From Hermodice carunculata (Eukaryota; Annelida; Polychaeta; Eunicida; Amphinomidae), in assembly GCA_964020975.1 (NCBI GenBank), contig OZ026627.1, positions 27,984,595-28,048,594 of the forward strand: a stretch of DNA of 64,000 bases, written 5' to 3'. Numbering within the stretch: position 1 is the first letter of the stretch; each line of letters opens with the position of its first letter. The position numbers were made by a program, and so were the translations under genes. Under the pieces are notes generated by a model, which was not told the origin of the DNA, ran no database searches, and saw only the letters and a program-made list of their open reading frames with translations. This document shows positions 12,338 through 24,670 of this stretch, one piece after another.

Positions 12338-12561
12338 GAACCATTTCTGTGGCAAGTGCAACTCGAAGTTGAAGTACTGAAAACAAACTGCTCTGAATTG
12401 TAATAAGGATGCTAGATTAATATTCCTTGTAAAAAGACCTGTCGATCAAGTACCAGCATGCCTGTAGTTATGCAGAATGTAATGGGTCAACAGCTGTCCT
12501 TGGCTTTAGTATGGCAAGGAAAGCTGTTGACTCTGTCCAAATTTGGCACTGAAAAGGTTAA
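12338..12561. mobile_element. TTAA MITE family C, decayed copy
   Basis: The right side is clear: a hairpin built from GTCAACAGCTGTCCTTGG and GGCAAGGAAAGCTGTTGAC, then GGCACTGAAAAGGTTAA. The interior shares CTGCTCTGAATTGTAATAAG with the copy at 41108-41355. The left terminus is uncertain by a few bases. Confidence 0.6.
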
Positions 12562-12992
12562 GTGCCTGCAGTTTCTGTGGAGGGTAAGAGATTGATTGTG
12601 TGTGGCATGGGCCAGAAAAAAATCAACAGGTTACGGAGTCCACCAAGAATGTTGGCAATGCTGGCTATGCCGGTGTCACCAGCTGGAAACTTGCTCAGGA
12701 CAGAAGTCAGTATAGTTTGAATAATCGGTGACACTTTCTGAATTTTGCAAGAAAAAAAATCAGTTCCCAACTTTGAGTTGACACATTTTGTGCACTTGTC
12801 ATCATTCAGAACACCCTGAGCTCATTCCAAGAAAGTTTGATTTTTCTCATTCCATTGCAAGGCTAATCAGTGGGGTCAGCAATTGCCTTTTCTCTGCATT
12901 CATTGACTCTTCTTTTGACAAGTGTCAGTTAACAGCTGATTTATTGCAATGAGATTCTGGCTTCCCACTGGTCATCTGTTATTAAATAGACG

Positions 12993-13180
12993 TGACTAGC
13001 CAATCAAATTTATCCTTGGTGCTCATTTGTCATTACAGAGACATGGGACAACCAATCAAAATTACTAGTTATTTTCACATGGGTCATCTGTTGCCATAGA
13101 GAGATGAGGAGCCAATCAAGTTCATCCCTGGGGCTCATTTGTTATTATGAAGACACAGAACAACCAATCAAAATTGCAAG
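12993..13180 (+). repeat. two 112-bp repeats carrying four CCAAT boxes
   Basis: CCAAT occurs at 13000, 13052, 13112 and 13164, always in the context (A/G)(A/C)CCAATCAA. Spacings of 52, 60 and 52 bp show a 112-bp unit present twice, each unit being an older duplication of a half. A TATAAAA lies at 13214. This arrangement could be a promoter or simply a repeat that contains CCAAT. Confidence 0.6.
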
Positions 13181-13213
13181 TTTTAACTTCCAGAGGGGTG
13201 CAGAGTGCATTTG

Positions 13214-13220
13214 TATAAAA
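13214..13220 (+). promoter_or_regulatory. TATA-like box downstream of a CCAAT array
   Basis: TATAAAA sits 50 bp after the last of four CCAAT boxes, a classical core-promoter spacing. No convincing first exon follows: the ORF at 13241-13498 has no domain I recognise. The site may therefore be chance, or may drive a non-coding transcript. Confidence 0.25.
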
Positions 13221-14744
13221 ATGACAGTTAGAAGCTAGCGTTGAATATGTGGTGCATGAGTTCTTCTTTGCAAGTAATCCACAGAGATGGAGTGTGTTTT
13301 GCCTTTGCAGAGGACATGTGGGGCTATTGTGTTCGTGGCATTGACAGTATTTTATTGGGTCAGAATGACAATTCAGTCTCTTTGTTTACTAGTACTTGTA
13401 CATTGACAGAATGTATTTGGATCAAACTCTGCTCAACTTTGGCACAAAGGAACCAAGGTGGAAAAAGACAGAATGAGCAGACTTGTGGATCATCATGATT
13501 TTGCAATGACGTGAAGGAAACATCAGTCAAGATAGTTGCTGATTTTTTAGTATCTACATGAAAAGCCAACAATTACACCGAAAGGTTGCTTAATGTATTC
13601 TTTTAAATATATTTTGTGACTGTGTCAGCGTTTTAGCCAAGTTCTATGTCAGAGGGTCAGTGTCACTGATAGAGGAAGGCTATTCAAGTTACCCATTTTC
13701 TGTGCTATTTAGGATCACCCATTTAGGTCATAGATGCTCAAAAGGTGTCATCTTTGAAAGAAGAGAGTTTAAAAGTCATACTTTGAGCATGATAGAGTTA
13801 AAATAATCATTTGAGCAAATACCAGTGAACAAGGATCACAACAGGGAGGCAGTTCGACCAGTTTCGAAGCTAACTGCTTCTTGACGGGAACAACTGTTAA
13901 AAACCACTGTGTCACCTCTAATATACATACCTTAGGGTCAGCTACGTTCATTACATTAAGTACATGCTTTTGTTTATGTATGAATGTAGTTCACTGTCAA
14001 TGAGACAGTTGTCACCAATAGGATTAAAAACTGAAGAATTCGGGGGCTGGGGGGCAGGGGGATTTTCCAAATATGGAACAAAAATAATGGTGCCTTAAAG
14101 CGTTGGAATGTTGTGTTGTAAAGAGAGAAAAGGACGCCTTCAGAGGCTAATGCAATGCCATCATATGTTTTTTATATCCATATACTTGTCCGTGTCTTGA
14201 CGTGCCCCTCTCGGGCAAGTCTAAAAGTGGTCACATAATGCGGGGAATCTCCTAATCAAATGACATGGAAAATAAGCACTTGAGAATTGATGAATGTGGT
14301 CTTCAAAAGTGGGAAGTGTTTTTTTTTTGTTTTTTTTTTTGAGCTCCCAGCACTAGGATCATTTCCCATTGCATCAATTACATGTCAGAAAGCAAAGAAT
14401 GGCAACAGACTATAGTTTTTGGATATGTCTGCCGTGTGGTCAGTCTCTCAGGATACTGGCACAACATGATATTTTGTCACAGCAGAGCCAGAATTTTGCA
14501 AAATTTTGCAAGACTTTAGTTGCATTTTTGTCAATTAGTTTTCTTTTTAAAGAAAGACAAGTTTAGGAGAATCTTTACAATAATAGATTCTCGGATTCTT
14601 GCCGAAATTCTGGCCCTACACAGACTCCTCGCAGTCTGATTCACGACATTTCAGCTCTGATTATTGTGTAAAATCCACAAAGTAACACAAAAGATGAGAA
14701 GACTCTTGCTAAATGGTTGGACTTTGAGGTATGAAGAAAGAAGG
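13221..14744. other. gene-free stretch, nothing recognised
   Basis: AT-rich sequence with a poly-T/G patch near 14320-14340 and short G runs near 14040. Short ORFs here show no domain, and I see no repeat structure apart from homopolymers. Confidence 0.35.
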
Positions 14745-15850
14745 GAATTAATGGAAGTTCTTGATCGCATTAAGAGTGGTCTTTGAGGGGATCGGGTGTC
14801 AATCAGATTAGGAGTGGCCTCAAAGAGGACTGTGTGATCAAGAGTAGGAGAGGCGTAAGGGAAGCATGTTTGTGTGGAAGAGGGACTTTGAGAGGGGGGA
14901 TTGTGTGCCTATCCAAGTAGAAGTGGCCCCAGAGGGGATCATGTCTATCACAGTGGTAGTGGCTTCTGAGATCATGTGTCCATCAAGGTGGAGTGGTCTT
15001 GGTTACAGAGGAGCATGCTTCTATGACAGTGGTAGTGTCCATAGAGTGATCATGTGTCCATAGTGGTAGGAACGACCATCGAGTGGTTATGTGTCGATCA
15101 TAGTAGGGGTGTCCGTATAGTGATCATGTGTCTATCAAGAGAAGTGGCCTCTGAGGTGATGATTTGTCTATCAGAGTAGAAGTGGCGTGGGAGAAGAGTG
15201 TGTGTGTCACAGTAGTACTGACTTCAGGAGACAATGTGTCTGGCCGAGTAGTGGTTTTGGAGGGATCATGTGTCTATCCAGGTAGAGTGGCCTTGGAGGG
15301 ATCATTTGTCTGTCAGAGTAGGATGAGCCTAGAGGGGTCACATGTCGATCTATTGTTGTAGGAGTGGTCTCAGACGGGATCATGCATCCATCGAAGATAG
15401 AGTGACCTTAAAAGGGCTTATGTGTCTACCACTATAGGCGGGAACTTACCGTGGATCATGTGTCTATCAAAGTAGGTCTGGCCTAGGAGGGGATCATTTG
15501 TCTGTCAAGGTCACTATGGAGGCATCATGTCTGGCAGTGTAGAAGTAGCCTGAGAGCTGCATGATCATGTGCCTATCAGATTGGGAGTAGTAACCTTAGG
15601 GGGCATCGTGTGTCTTGTCAGAGCAAGAGTGGCCTGAAAGGGACTGTGTCTTATCAAAAGTGGCGACCTCGGAAGGACTCGTGTGTCTCAGTAGAAATTA
15701 CCATAGAAGGCATTTTGTTGATCAGATTCAAATATAATTTGGAGGGAATGGTATCTATCAGAGAACAACTGGCCATAAAGGGAATTAGGTGTTTTGAAGA
15801 GTATTATGGGAAGATACAAAATTATCAAGTATAAAAGGGCCGGCCATGTG
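14745..15850. repeat. degenerate minisatellite, unit about 38-48 bp
   Basis: Many diverged copies of a unit with the parts GTAG(A)AGTGGCC, then AGAGGGGATCATGTGTCTATCA can be followed for 1.1 kb. The most regular units lie at 14900-15360. Small ORFs at 14866, 15164 and 15610 are by-products of the repeat and show its periodic peptide (a recurring 'VxxEG'-like step). Confidence 0.8.
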
Positions 15851-16132
15851 TGTATCAGAACATAAATGACAGAGTGCTGCTGTTATTTTCATAAGACGGT
15901 GATCTCCCCCCCCCCCTTCTGATGTAGCCCATGTAGCCATTGGCCATCCTTCTCCTCATGCAGAAAATATTTTATTTTTACTGTGGCGTACCCTTCAAGA
16001 AAGGGCACCCCTCTAAATATAGCCAGCTCTGTTGCAGTAAGGGTGGTATTAAATAACGGGTTATCACTGTAGAGTCCATGTTGTTCGCTTTCTCTGCATG
16101 TCACATGCATGTCACATGCATCTCCCATTAAT

Positions 16133-16379
16133 TTAACCGTTTCTTAGTTTGAATAGGACAAAAGTCAATGCCTTCCGTGTCACAAGTTGGGTACATTGCA
16201 CCCAACATGTGCAAGGGGAAGCCATTGACCTGGTGGATAACATCACGATGGGTCCTCCCCACAATTCTTCGCAAAAAAATGTTTTTATTAACAGGAAATT
16301 TGAGTAAAAAATTTCACAGTGCAGTGGAAGGAAATTAACGGCCGGGTTGCTGTGGTTGATGGGAACAGAAAGGGGTTAA
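16133..16379. mobile_element. TTAA-flanked MITE, related to families B/C
   Basis: The left end TTAACCGTTTCTTAG faces the right end AGAAAGGGGTTAA, with TTAA on both borders. An internal weak palindrome includes GTTGGGTACATTGCACCCAAC. The interior differs from family B, so it is either a separate family or a strongly diverged copy. Confidence 0.55.
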
Positions 16380-16855
16380 AAGTATGCATGCTTCCAGGGC
16401 ACTGATTGAGGAAAAAAATATGAGGCAACTACCACGGATCTTCGGGAATGATGTATTATCAATAAAGACAAAAGCCTTCTGCTGCCCTCTCCTTGTTTAC
16501 TTACAAATGTCACAAGAAAGCAAGACTTATCTCATATTGGCTGGAGAACAAAGTGGATTACATTTCTGCTCATGGAAAATAAGATATGATTTACAAACCT
16601 CAGGCCAGGAAAGCTGACATATTGGAGCAGATTTATTTGTCAGCAAGCTACTGAACCAGACTGTTTCTTAATGACCCGAAGCAAGTGGTATTTGTCATGG
16701 AAGAAAAAAAAAATTGCTGAGGAAATTTGTAGAAGAAAAGATTGTGTGTACGAAAACTTTGGTCCCAGAGGACAGGGTTCAGAACATGGGGGCATTAATT
16801 TTTGCCTTTTGCATTTGGGAGCAGCTTGATGTGACTGGGAAGATGGAGAGTCAGT

Positions 16856-16930
16856 GCCAAACCTTTCCCCTTTAAACTGGCCCAAACTGGTTGGTGGTCA
16901 AATGTCATCTGCTTGGACATTCTTTTGACG
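16856..16930. mobile_element. left-end fragment of MITE family B
   Basis: CAAACCTTTCCCCTTTAAAC and GGTTGGTGGTCAAATGTCAT match the left quarter of the complete copy at 34736. The copy then breaks off into G-rich simple sequence near 16970. Confidence 0.6.
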
Positions 16931-17306
16931 AGTTACACCCCCCACTAATGAAGTCTGTGGGTCATTTTTTTTGGGGGGGGGGGTGCAGAAGGGCTTGTCT
17001 GACATTCCTAGCAGAATCCCTGTGACCAATATATCTCATGATTGATTGACTGGCCACATCAAACTCAAATTTACCTGTCATACCTCAACACTATTTCTTG
17101 ATTAGATGACATTTTGGTGACCTTGAGTTCATTTTAAAGGTCGCAGGATCCATCTGTGTGTGCAGATGGGGGGGGGGGGGAAGGATCCAGTTTGTCAGGA
17201 ATGACTGATCTAGTTTCAACAAGAATGAAATACAATAGGAGAGGTGACAATTACCAATTATCTGTGTATTCAGCTGAAGACACAATCCACTACACAGAAT
17301 TCGTTA

Positions 17307-17510
17307 GGGCTGGAGATGTGTATTCCCATTAGATTGCATGTTAAATTAACCTCAAATTAAAATACTACTTTCAAAGCTGCAAGAATAAAACTTGCGTGAA
17401 CATTTTAGTCATGTACAGAATTTTACCACACAAATTTTACTGTTCTGTTTCTGCAGTGAGTGGGCTGTAAATTATAATGAAAAGTAATGGGAATACACAA
17501 CTGTAGCCCT
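17307..17510. mobile_element. MITE with GGGCT...GTGTATTCCCATTA inverted ends
   Basis: The left end reads GGGCTGGAGATGTGTATTCC and the right end is the complement-like GGAATACACAACTGTAGCCC. The inverted ends are about 25 bp with a few mismatches. Related fragments lie near 5160. The flanks do not show a clear target duplication. Confidence 0.55.
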
Positions 17511-17574
17511 GAATGACTGAAATGCCCTCTACAGGAGAGCAGCAGAAGCTTCTGTTCTTGCACTCCCCTATTTG

Positions 17575-17729
17575 AATGAGAATTGTAGATGAGACCAATC
17601 AAGATGCCCCAGGTCAACAGCTTTCCTCAGCATGGGTTGGACGCTTAATGATTAGCACCTAACCCATGCCAGGGAAAGTTGCCGACTGAATCTTGAATTC
17701 AATCTCGTTTCAAGAGGGGAATGGTTAAC
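17575..17729. mobile_element. 3' half of MITE family B
   Basis: The order GAATTGTAGATGAGACC, CAGGTCAACAGCTTTCCT, GCATGGGTTGG, ACCCATGCC and a final AGGGGAATGGTTAA follows the right half of complete family-B copies. The left half is absent. Confidence 0.65.
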
Positions 17730-18689
17730 TATACAGGTGACAGGCCATTAATATTTATGTGCTATGCAATGTCTGCTGGAAACCAGATGGTGGGAGAATG
17801 GGCCAAAATAACCAGATGCCAGGAATATGAACCAATACACATATCACATTATCACCCTGTACATGTACACTGGCCTGATACATGGCAGCTTTTGCTGGAT
17901 GGGGTTATTGGGACTCGATAAAGGGGTGCAAAACAAAACACGTTTGGAAGCTGTTTCGAAAGATACACAGGCAGGTTTCCCTGATTCTTGGCCTTCTATC
18001 AATGGGTGCAAGAATCACAGGGCGGACATGGCTGAATAATGGCCACTGGCGTCCCAATAGAAGGTAAACCAGTATTAACCCTAGACTTTTCTGCTGAGGC
18101 AGACTAGAAAATTTCATCAGCAGCAGAGGTGAAACAGAATGGAAATATATTTGTCACCTGAGAAACTTTTATGAAAAAAAAAGTGGGGGGGAGGGAGGGA
18201 TACTTCAAGGAGAAACAACATGGCTGCTAGTAGCTTCCTTAGAATCCCCCCCCCCCCCCATCATGATCACTGTCAGCTGAAAGGTTAATGATGTCATGTC
18301 ATGTCTGTCTGGTTGATGTCATGTCTGTTTGGTTAATAGTTTCATGTCTGTCTCCATTAGAACAAGTAAGTCCCGGCTGTGTGGGACCTGGACCATTACA
18401 GCATCTTATAAAGACCTTGTCAACATTTGACAATCAGTGACCAGAAAGATTGGAAGGTAGAGTCAGCCTAGGAAGTCCTTGTGGCAAGAAACTAGGAAGT
18501 CCTTGTGGCAAGAAATGCTACAAATATTGAACCTTTTCGGCAGAGATATGTGGTGGAGATTGTGATTGATTTGGTTTTCAATGACATAAGTATACTCAAG
18601 ATAACAGAAGCCAGTTGAACAAATCCTTAAGCAATTTTACAATAAAGCATAAAATTATCATATGACAGACTGGGATAACAATCTGTGTA

Positions 18690-18910
18690 ACCATATAACC
18701 AAGAGACTGAAATGAAGAACCAGTTTCTGCAGTCCCATACGCATGTGACTAGCATGAGGAAACAGTTCCTACTCTCGTGTAACCATGAGACTAAAATAAG
18801 GAAACATTGTAACAGTTTGTGCAGGTCAAGTAACCATGTGATCATCGTATAATGAGGAAACTTGTAAAAGTTATTGCAGAACAAATTACCAGGTGACTCT
18901 GTGTTACTCT
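18690..18910. repeat. short degenerate tandem repeat, unit about 60 bp
   Basis: Phrases of the type 'aaccatgtga', 'gaggaaac' and 'gtttctgcag' recur three to four times. The minus-strand ORF at 18627-19004 (125 codons) lies across this array and its peptide shows the repeat, so I do not treat it as a gene. Confidence 0.5.
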
Positions 18911-19310
18911 TACAGGAAAAGTTGGAAATGGCATGTTTAGTAATTCTGAAGTTGCGCGGGATTAGGGCAAAACCATCATGATTTCCACATCTAATTTGAG
19001 TCACGAAAAGTCTTTTTTTTTTACTTTACATAATTATATTAGCCAGGTTAGATGCAAAAAGAGCTGATAATTTTATGCTTTATTGTAAAATTGCTGTGTA
19101 TTCCCACCATTTAAACAGAAAATGCCTGTATTTTTCTAAGAAGGTGCAGGGATGACTACTCGAGTGATTACTACATGGGATAAATGTAATTGCATAGGCC
19201 AGGCTTAGAGCACCTTATATCTTGTGCAATTATGCACGTATATAATATCATGTCCTGGTACAAGAGAGTGTTTGTGGCATGTACTGGTCACCTGCATTTA
19301 TTAAATATTG

Positions 19311-19312
<2 letters not shown>

Positions 19313-19369
<57 letters not shown>

Positions 19370-19384
19370 AATAATAATAATAAT
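19313..19384. repeat. (TTA)n then (AAT)n microsatellite
   Basis: About eighteen TTA units switch to about six AAT units, forming a small self-complementary trinucleotide tract. Confidence 0.95.
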
Positions 19385-19959
19385 AGAACTTGTCAGGAGC
19401 GGAACTTGATTGCTTGCTGCATGAGCAAACCGAAACATTTCTAGAGACAGCTTAGGGAATTATGAAAGACAGCCAGAAACATAACTAAAAAGAAAAAGAA
19501 ATGGCCACATCACTGACTTGTAGCAGCAGTTTCTCATACAGTACAGGTGCAGGAGAATGCGAGATACTACACCAGAAAATTGCTGCTAGATTTTGCCACA
19601 TGTTGGACTGCCGTGGCATTGATGTCACGTGTAAGCAAGTGCCATGGGCAGGGAATAGAGTTTTTGCGGTTCCAGCTAACATAGTTACACAGAAAAAAAT
19701 GTGTCCTTTATGCTTAGTTAAAGTTTCCACAGGTACCAGGTGGGTCCTGTCTGGCTCCCAGTGCCTGGCCGCTAAGCTGAAAGGCTGGGCCTCTGGGGCC
19801 TGGTGGGAGCATGGCAGCTGGAAGGCTAACATGTGACTCCTCCCTGGCTGATTTGGACAAGTGCTCATAATGTACTGGTTAGAGACAACGATACCAGATT
19901 CCTATGCTTTGTAAACTGACCTTTCATTCAAGTATTGGCGTGCCTCGAGTTTGAGAGAC

Positions 19960-20060
19960 CAGCAGAATGGTCCAGGTCAACAGCTATCCTTGGTAGAATC
20001 TTTGGACGGCAAGGAAAGCTGTTGACTGAGTCAAAACTTGGTACTGAGGGGGTGAAGGCA
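19960..20060. mobile_element. right-end fragment of MITE family C
   Basis: GGTCAACAGCTATCCTTGG and GGCAAGGAAAGCTGTTGACT form the family hairpin, followed by GGTACTGAGGGGGTGAAGG. The terminal TTAA is lost. Confidence 0.55.
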
Positions 20061-20935
20061 CACTGGCAAATAAGTTCTCTTATTGGGTTACAGTGGGTAC
20101 AGAGAATTCAGGCTTATTACAGGTAAATGGGCTGGCTTACTGTGAGTGTGTATGGCTGCTTGCTGTGTGTACAAGGAGTAGAAAACACCTGTTGGTATTA
20201 TACAGTGCAACCCCAGTACTGAGACCACCTATGGTTGTACCTGGAAGTGGTCTTTGTTTGGAGGTGGTCTTAATTCTGAAACTGCTACTATATACATTTA
20301 TAATTGAAAGGGAAATGCCGAGCTACAGCAAGTCTGGCCTGATGTATGGGGTGGTCTCAATGCGGGCTCCCACTGTCCTTTGCTTCTCGACCACCTGCAA
20401 CCAGTCTGTGGTGATCTTTTCAGGGCTCTGAGAAAATTAGGAGTTCCTAAGATTGTGGACTTCTTCAGGCTGACATGAGACTGTGGAGTTGTATTTGTGT
20501 CTTTTTGTCCAGAACCACTTCCTAGTAGTCATTACCCTATTCTGCAGTCCGAACTCTTTACTCTCCATAAGCTAACATGTCCCTGTCTAACCTATATACA
20601 TATGGAAGTACTATTGTCCATAGGAGTTGTAATTTTGTGCACCAAAAATGTGCAGCAGCGTGTTCAAAACCACTTCCATTTCGGAATTGGGCTTCATTGA
20701 TTCAAAACCACATTCATCAGTGCATCTGAGCTGTGATTCAATTTGCGGATCAGACGTCTTAGAATCAGAAGTACCTCCGTCACTGAGCCTGACCTTTGAT
20801 TTGAAATTGCCTTCATTGGTGGATCGGACCACTGTGATTCAAAACCATCCACATTGGTGGATCGGACCAATCCCCATGAGTTCCGAGCATGAAGCAGTGC
20901 TAGTGGATGGATCATGGCTGGTACTGTGGGGATGA

Positions 20936-21207
20936 TAACCAATCATGACAGTGTCATGTGTAGCTACCAATCATGACAGTGTCATATATAGTAACCAATC
21001 ATGACATTGTTATATGTGTAGTAACCTGTCATGACTGTCATGCCGTGTAGTAACCAATCATGACTGTCATGTGTAGCAACCAATCATGACAGTGTCATGT
21101 ATAGTAACCAATCATGACAGTGTTATATGTATAGTAACCTATCGTGACAGGGTTATATGTATAGTAACCTATCGTGACAGGGTTATAATGTGTAGTGACC
21201 TTTCACG
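20936..21207. repeat. minisatellite, unit about 27-30 bp
   Basis: About nine copies of a unit containing GTAACCAATCATGACAGTGT are present, drifting to CCTATCGTGACAGGGTTATA in the last three. Before it, at 20690-20880, the motif 'ttcaaaaccac(c/a)ttca' and 'ggtggatcggacca' recur a few times. Confidence 0.85.
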
Positions 21208-22819
21208 ACAGGGTAAGCTGTAGATACATAGCATCCTCAGCTGTGTGTGTTTCTGGAGACAGCAGTCAGGCCTAAGTTGCATGCACATAAAGACTGTAAT
21301 AATAACTGGCTACAGTTACTATACAAGTGTACACCACTTAATACAACCCACCAGATATCCGATTACCCAATTTTTGTCTCAAGCACCAGCATAATCATCC
21401 CTTTGTGAGCATGAAATCACTGCACGTTGATACGTGTAGTACCTTGACAGGTGTTTGATACTGTAGTCATGCCTAATGTTCCCTCAGCCAGACGCACAAT
21501 ATAAATCAATTTGGATCATTTTCTTGCGTGTGAATCGTAGATGGAGGTTATAAGTTATGATGGAGATGATGATTGACAGTTATGAAGTCAAAACCAAGTT
21601 CTTGATGTTGATTGGCTGGCTATAAAGTCAGTAGATAGGTGTGTTGTATGCGTGGACCAAGCAGTAGCTGAGGAACATGAAGGTGGGCTGAGAGGCCAAT
21701 CTGTTCATAGCATGCTACATGTTAGAGTCGGTTTCCTTCATAAGACTAGCGTGCGGTGAGATTACGAGCACCTGTCATGTGTTTAACTGAACACAGATTG
21801 TAAGAGGAAATACTCTTTGGCACTGAAATACCGACACGAGCCACTGTTTGCAGTTGGTCACGCACAGTGACCAAGACTAGAATTATGAAGACTTGGTCCT
21901 ACCCGCTTCATAGGCCTCGTTTTTGAAGAGACCACACATCCTTTAAAATGACACTAGAATATATTTCCGCAATAAAATTGCCATTTTTTTAAACAACCTG
22001 TTCATATGAGACCACTTTGGCTGGCAAGTGGTCTTGAAAAGCAGGTACAACTGTGTATGTCTTTTGTAATGGAACTGTCAGGGGTTAGCATCTATGGATG
22101 TATGTATGAACAGGGTTTTCTGTGGTGAGGTCAGACTACAGTTTATGTATAAATGAGATTCTTTTATGTCATGCAGACCTCATAAAGCAGAGGCTCCAAT
22201 CCTCTGTCCTATGACAGGAGGGTTCCCGTTTTCTAGCGTTCTGGGTTTAAACCTGGTTTGTAGCCTACAGGCAAACTTTTCCAGCTTAGCTACTTAATCT
22301 ATAGGGAACGAATATATTGAAAACAAGCTGTTTGTTTCCAAGTTTATGCTCCTAAAATGCACCAGAATTTCCCATGGTAAGTGTGAACGAATCTCCGGAG
22401 GGGTGGCTCACAAAATGGCCCAGAATGTGCTTTTGTAAGCATGAAGTAAAAAACAAAGTAAATAAGATTAAATTAAATGTTGCACTGCCGTAGCTATTCC
22501 AATAGTAGCATGCTGTACTAATGCAGAGATTTCCTGGAGCAGAAATAGTTTTTCACAGAGTTTTGTTATAATGATATGTCTTAATTTACAGTACCACAAG
22601 CAATTACACTCATTAAAGAATCCATGAAGCATAAAATAACAATGTACCCTTTTCTTTCATCATAAGCACTTAATTTTTAAAAATATGGAAAAATATTGAA
22701 TTTTTTATAAAACCCCAAGATTAAAAAGTAGGGCGTGTGCTACAATTGGAATGAATACGGTATGTCAGTAAAATTGGGTGGTCTTTGCCAAGTGCCAGGG
22801 AACAAACCAGTGATTGATA
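21208..22819. other. gene-free stretch, nothing recognised
   Basis: No ORF of note, no tandem array and no transposon ends are visible. A GGGTTTAAACCTGG motif near 22240 resembles a tRNA B box but lacks a matching A box at the right distance. Confidence 0.35.
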
Positions 22820-23050
22820 TTAACCCTTTTCCCCTTAAATTTGCCAAAAGCAGCTGGTGGCCAGAGTCACCTGATTCAGTGTTTTCATCTGATTTCAACA
22901 GTAATGAAAAATAATTTTATAATTGTAGAGGAGACCTATCAACATGCCCCAGGTCAACAGCTTTTCTTGGCATGGATTGGACACTTAATGCCCAACCCAC
23001 ACCAAGGCAAGTTGTTGAGTCCGTGTTAATTTTAGGGGGGAATGGGCTAA
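22820..23050. mobile_element. TTAA MITE family B, nearly complete
   Basis: It starts TTAACCCTTTTCCCCTTAAA and ends TAGGGGGGAATGGGCTAA, with the hairpin CTTGGCATGGATTGG / CCAACCCACACCAAGG near 22975-23010. It has the same orientation as the copy in the ADAR intron. Confidence 0.75.
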
Positions 23051-23389
23051 TTCCAGCCAGTCTTGCTAGAGAGCCTCAGCTCATCAGGGAATGGAGCTAA
23101 CAAGCAGTGGGTCTGGGTTAGGGATGGGGTTGAACGCAGTAATTTAACTAATGTAAACATTTCCATAAACCCTCCATCAGTTGCATTGCACTGTGACCTC
23201 CCATCGCCTTCTTACGAGTGGGACATGAGCGGAATCTCTCTTCTATGCAGGTGCCAGGTAGATGCTTCAGGTTGTGGTGGGGCTGTCTTGACCTGCCTAT
23301 TGTAGACTGCCATTAAAAACAGTAGAAAACACTCTGGCCCACACAGGGAAAAGTGCTTCATGAATTCTATCCACGTGTCGTGTGGATCA

Positions 23390-23870
23390 CGACAAGTTCT
23401 GTGTGTAGTGGTTCCTGCTGCGTGCAGCCACTGTCGTGAAAGGTCACCTGGTCCTCGTGCCCACATTTTTCTTGAGCACTATAATAAGCAATCTCTCTGT
23501 TACTTTACCTGTGTTGATGCATCACCTGCTTTCTGTGGCCATTTTCATGGCAGAAACGATGGCCCCATACAGCAGGTACTACTGTATAGAGTGGTCCTCC
23601 TCTTAGAGGGCCACCCCAAATGCAGCCAAAAAGTGGCCTTATAAGAGGGGTGGCCTGTCTATAAGGGGAAATATAATGGAAATACCATATTTGCTGCACA
23701 AGAATGCTGGCCTTTCAAGAGGGGCGGTCGCTGGTGAGAGGGACCTTATAAGAGGGGTATATATATATACATATATATATATATATCGTCGTACCTGCTG
23801 TATGCTGTCGCTCCTTCTGCCAAGTAAAAGTGACCACATACAGCAGGTAACTGGTCACTACAGGTATGGG
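23390..23870. repeat. cluster of 'acagcaggtac' repeats, a decayed MITE and a TA tract
   Basis: Phrases CATACAGCAGGTA and its complement TACCTGCTGTATG recur four times here, and again near 59030-59140. Between them lies a decayed 'gtggtcct...aagaggggtggcc' element (23580-23755) and a TA microsatellite at 23758-23787. The group looks like nested short repeats of two families. Confidence 0.5.
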
Positions 23871-24670
23871 AATATGGCATCCACAGGAGGAACAATGGAC
23901 ATGAAGATGTACATCTAACAGAGGATGGTACATACAGAGACAGTGTTATACATGTGTATGTGGGCCCAATATTTTTTTCCACACACAAGCACTTCTGGGG
24001 ACAAACGTGGTAACTCTGTAAGAGGGTGAGGCAAAATTTGGGGGGGGGGGATGAAAAAGTCAATATGTCAACACCTGACCACAGCTGCACACTGCACAGG
24101 GAAATGCCCTTGCGACATTGTCATTGCAAAAAATTACGATGATCGGTGTGTTCAGTTTGGTTGCTAGCAGTTTAAATTGAAACCAGTTTAAAAAGGGCGA
24201 GAACCAGCTGCTTTGGGGATGTAAATCAAAAGATTCCAACATCATATGTACCTGAAAATACGCTCATGCTTCCTTGCAGTCGCTTTGCAAAACCACATTG
24301 TCTTGTTAGGAACATAGAACATCTGTAATTTCCATAAGTGGTCCAAATGGAAAATAAGGAAAGAACCTCCATGGTGCATTACACAACTAGGTCAACATGA
24401 ATGCATCCTCGCTGTTGCGAGTACACTTGCAAAGGTAAAGCAGTAAAGTTAATGTAATTTCCTCCTGATATTAATCTAAAGACCATTTTAGAACATATGC
24501 CAGACAGTGAGTGATATTACTGGAGTTGATACTAGATCTTATAGCCATTTCTAGGTTAGGTAAATTTACACTTCCAGCATAGAAAATTGATCAGACGTCT
24601 GCATGCCAGTATTATTTAATCTTACTTTATTTCCATTTGAAGTTACCGCAAATTATTAGCGTGGATGTTA

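Noticed and set aside
18627-19004. 125-codon minus-strand ORF
   Set aside because: The peptide mirrors a degenerate tandem repeat and has no recognisable domain.
19485-19868. Overlapping ORFs on both strands (127 and 111 codons)
   Set aside because: Opposite frames over the same bases, without domains, repeats or splice context that would favour one of them.
22176-22290. tRNA gene suggested by GGGTTTAAACC
   Set aside because: No A box at a fitting distance and no acceptor stem.
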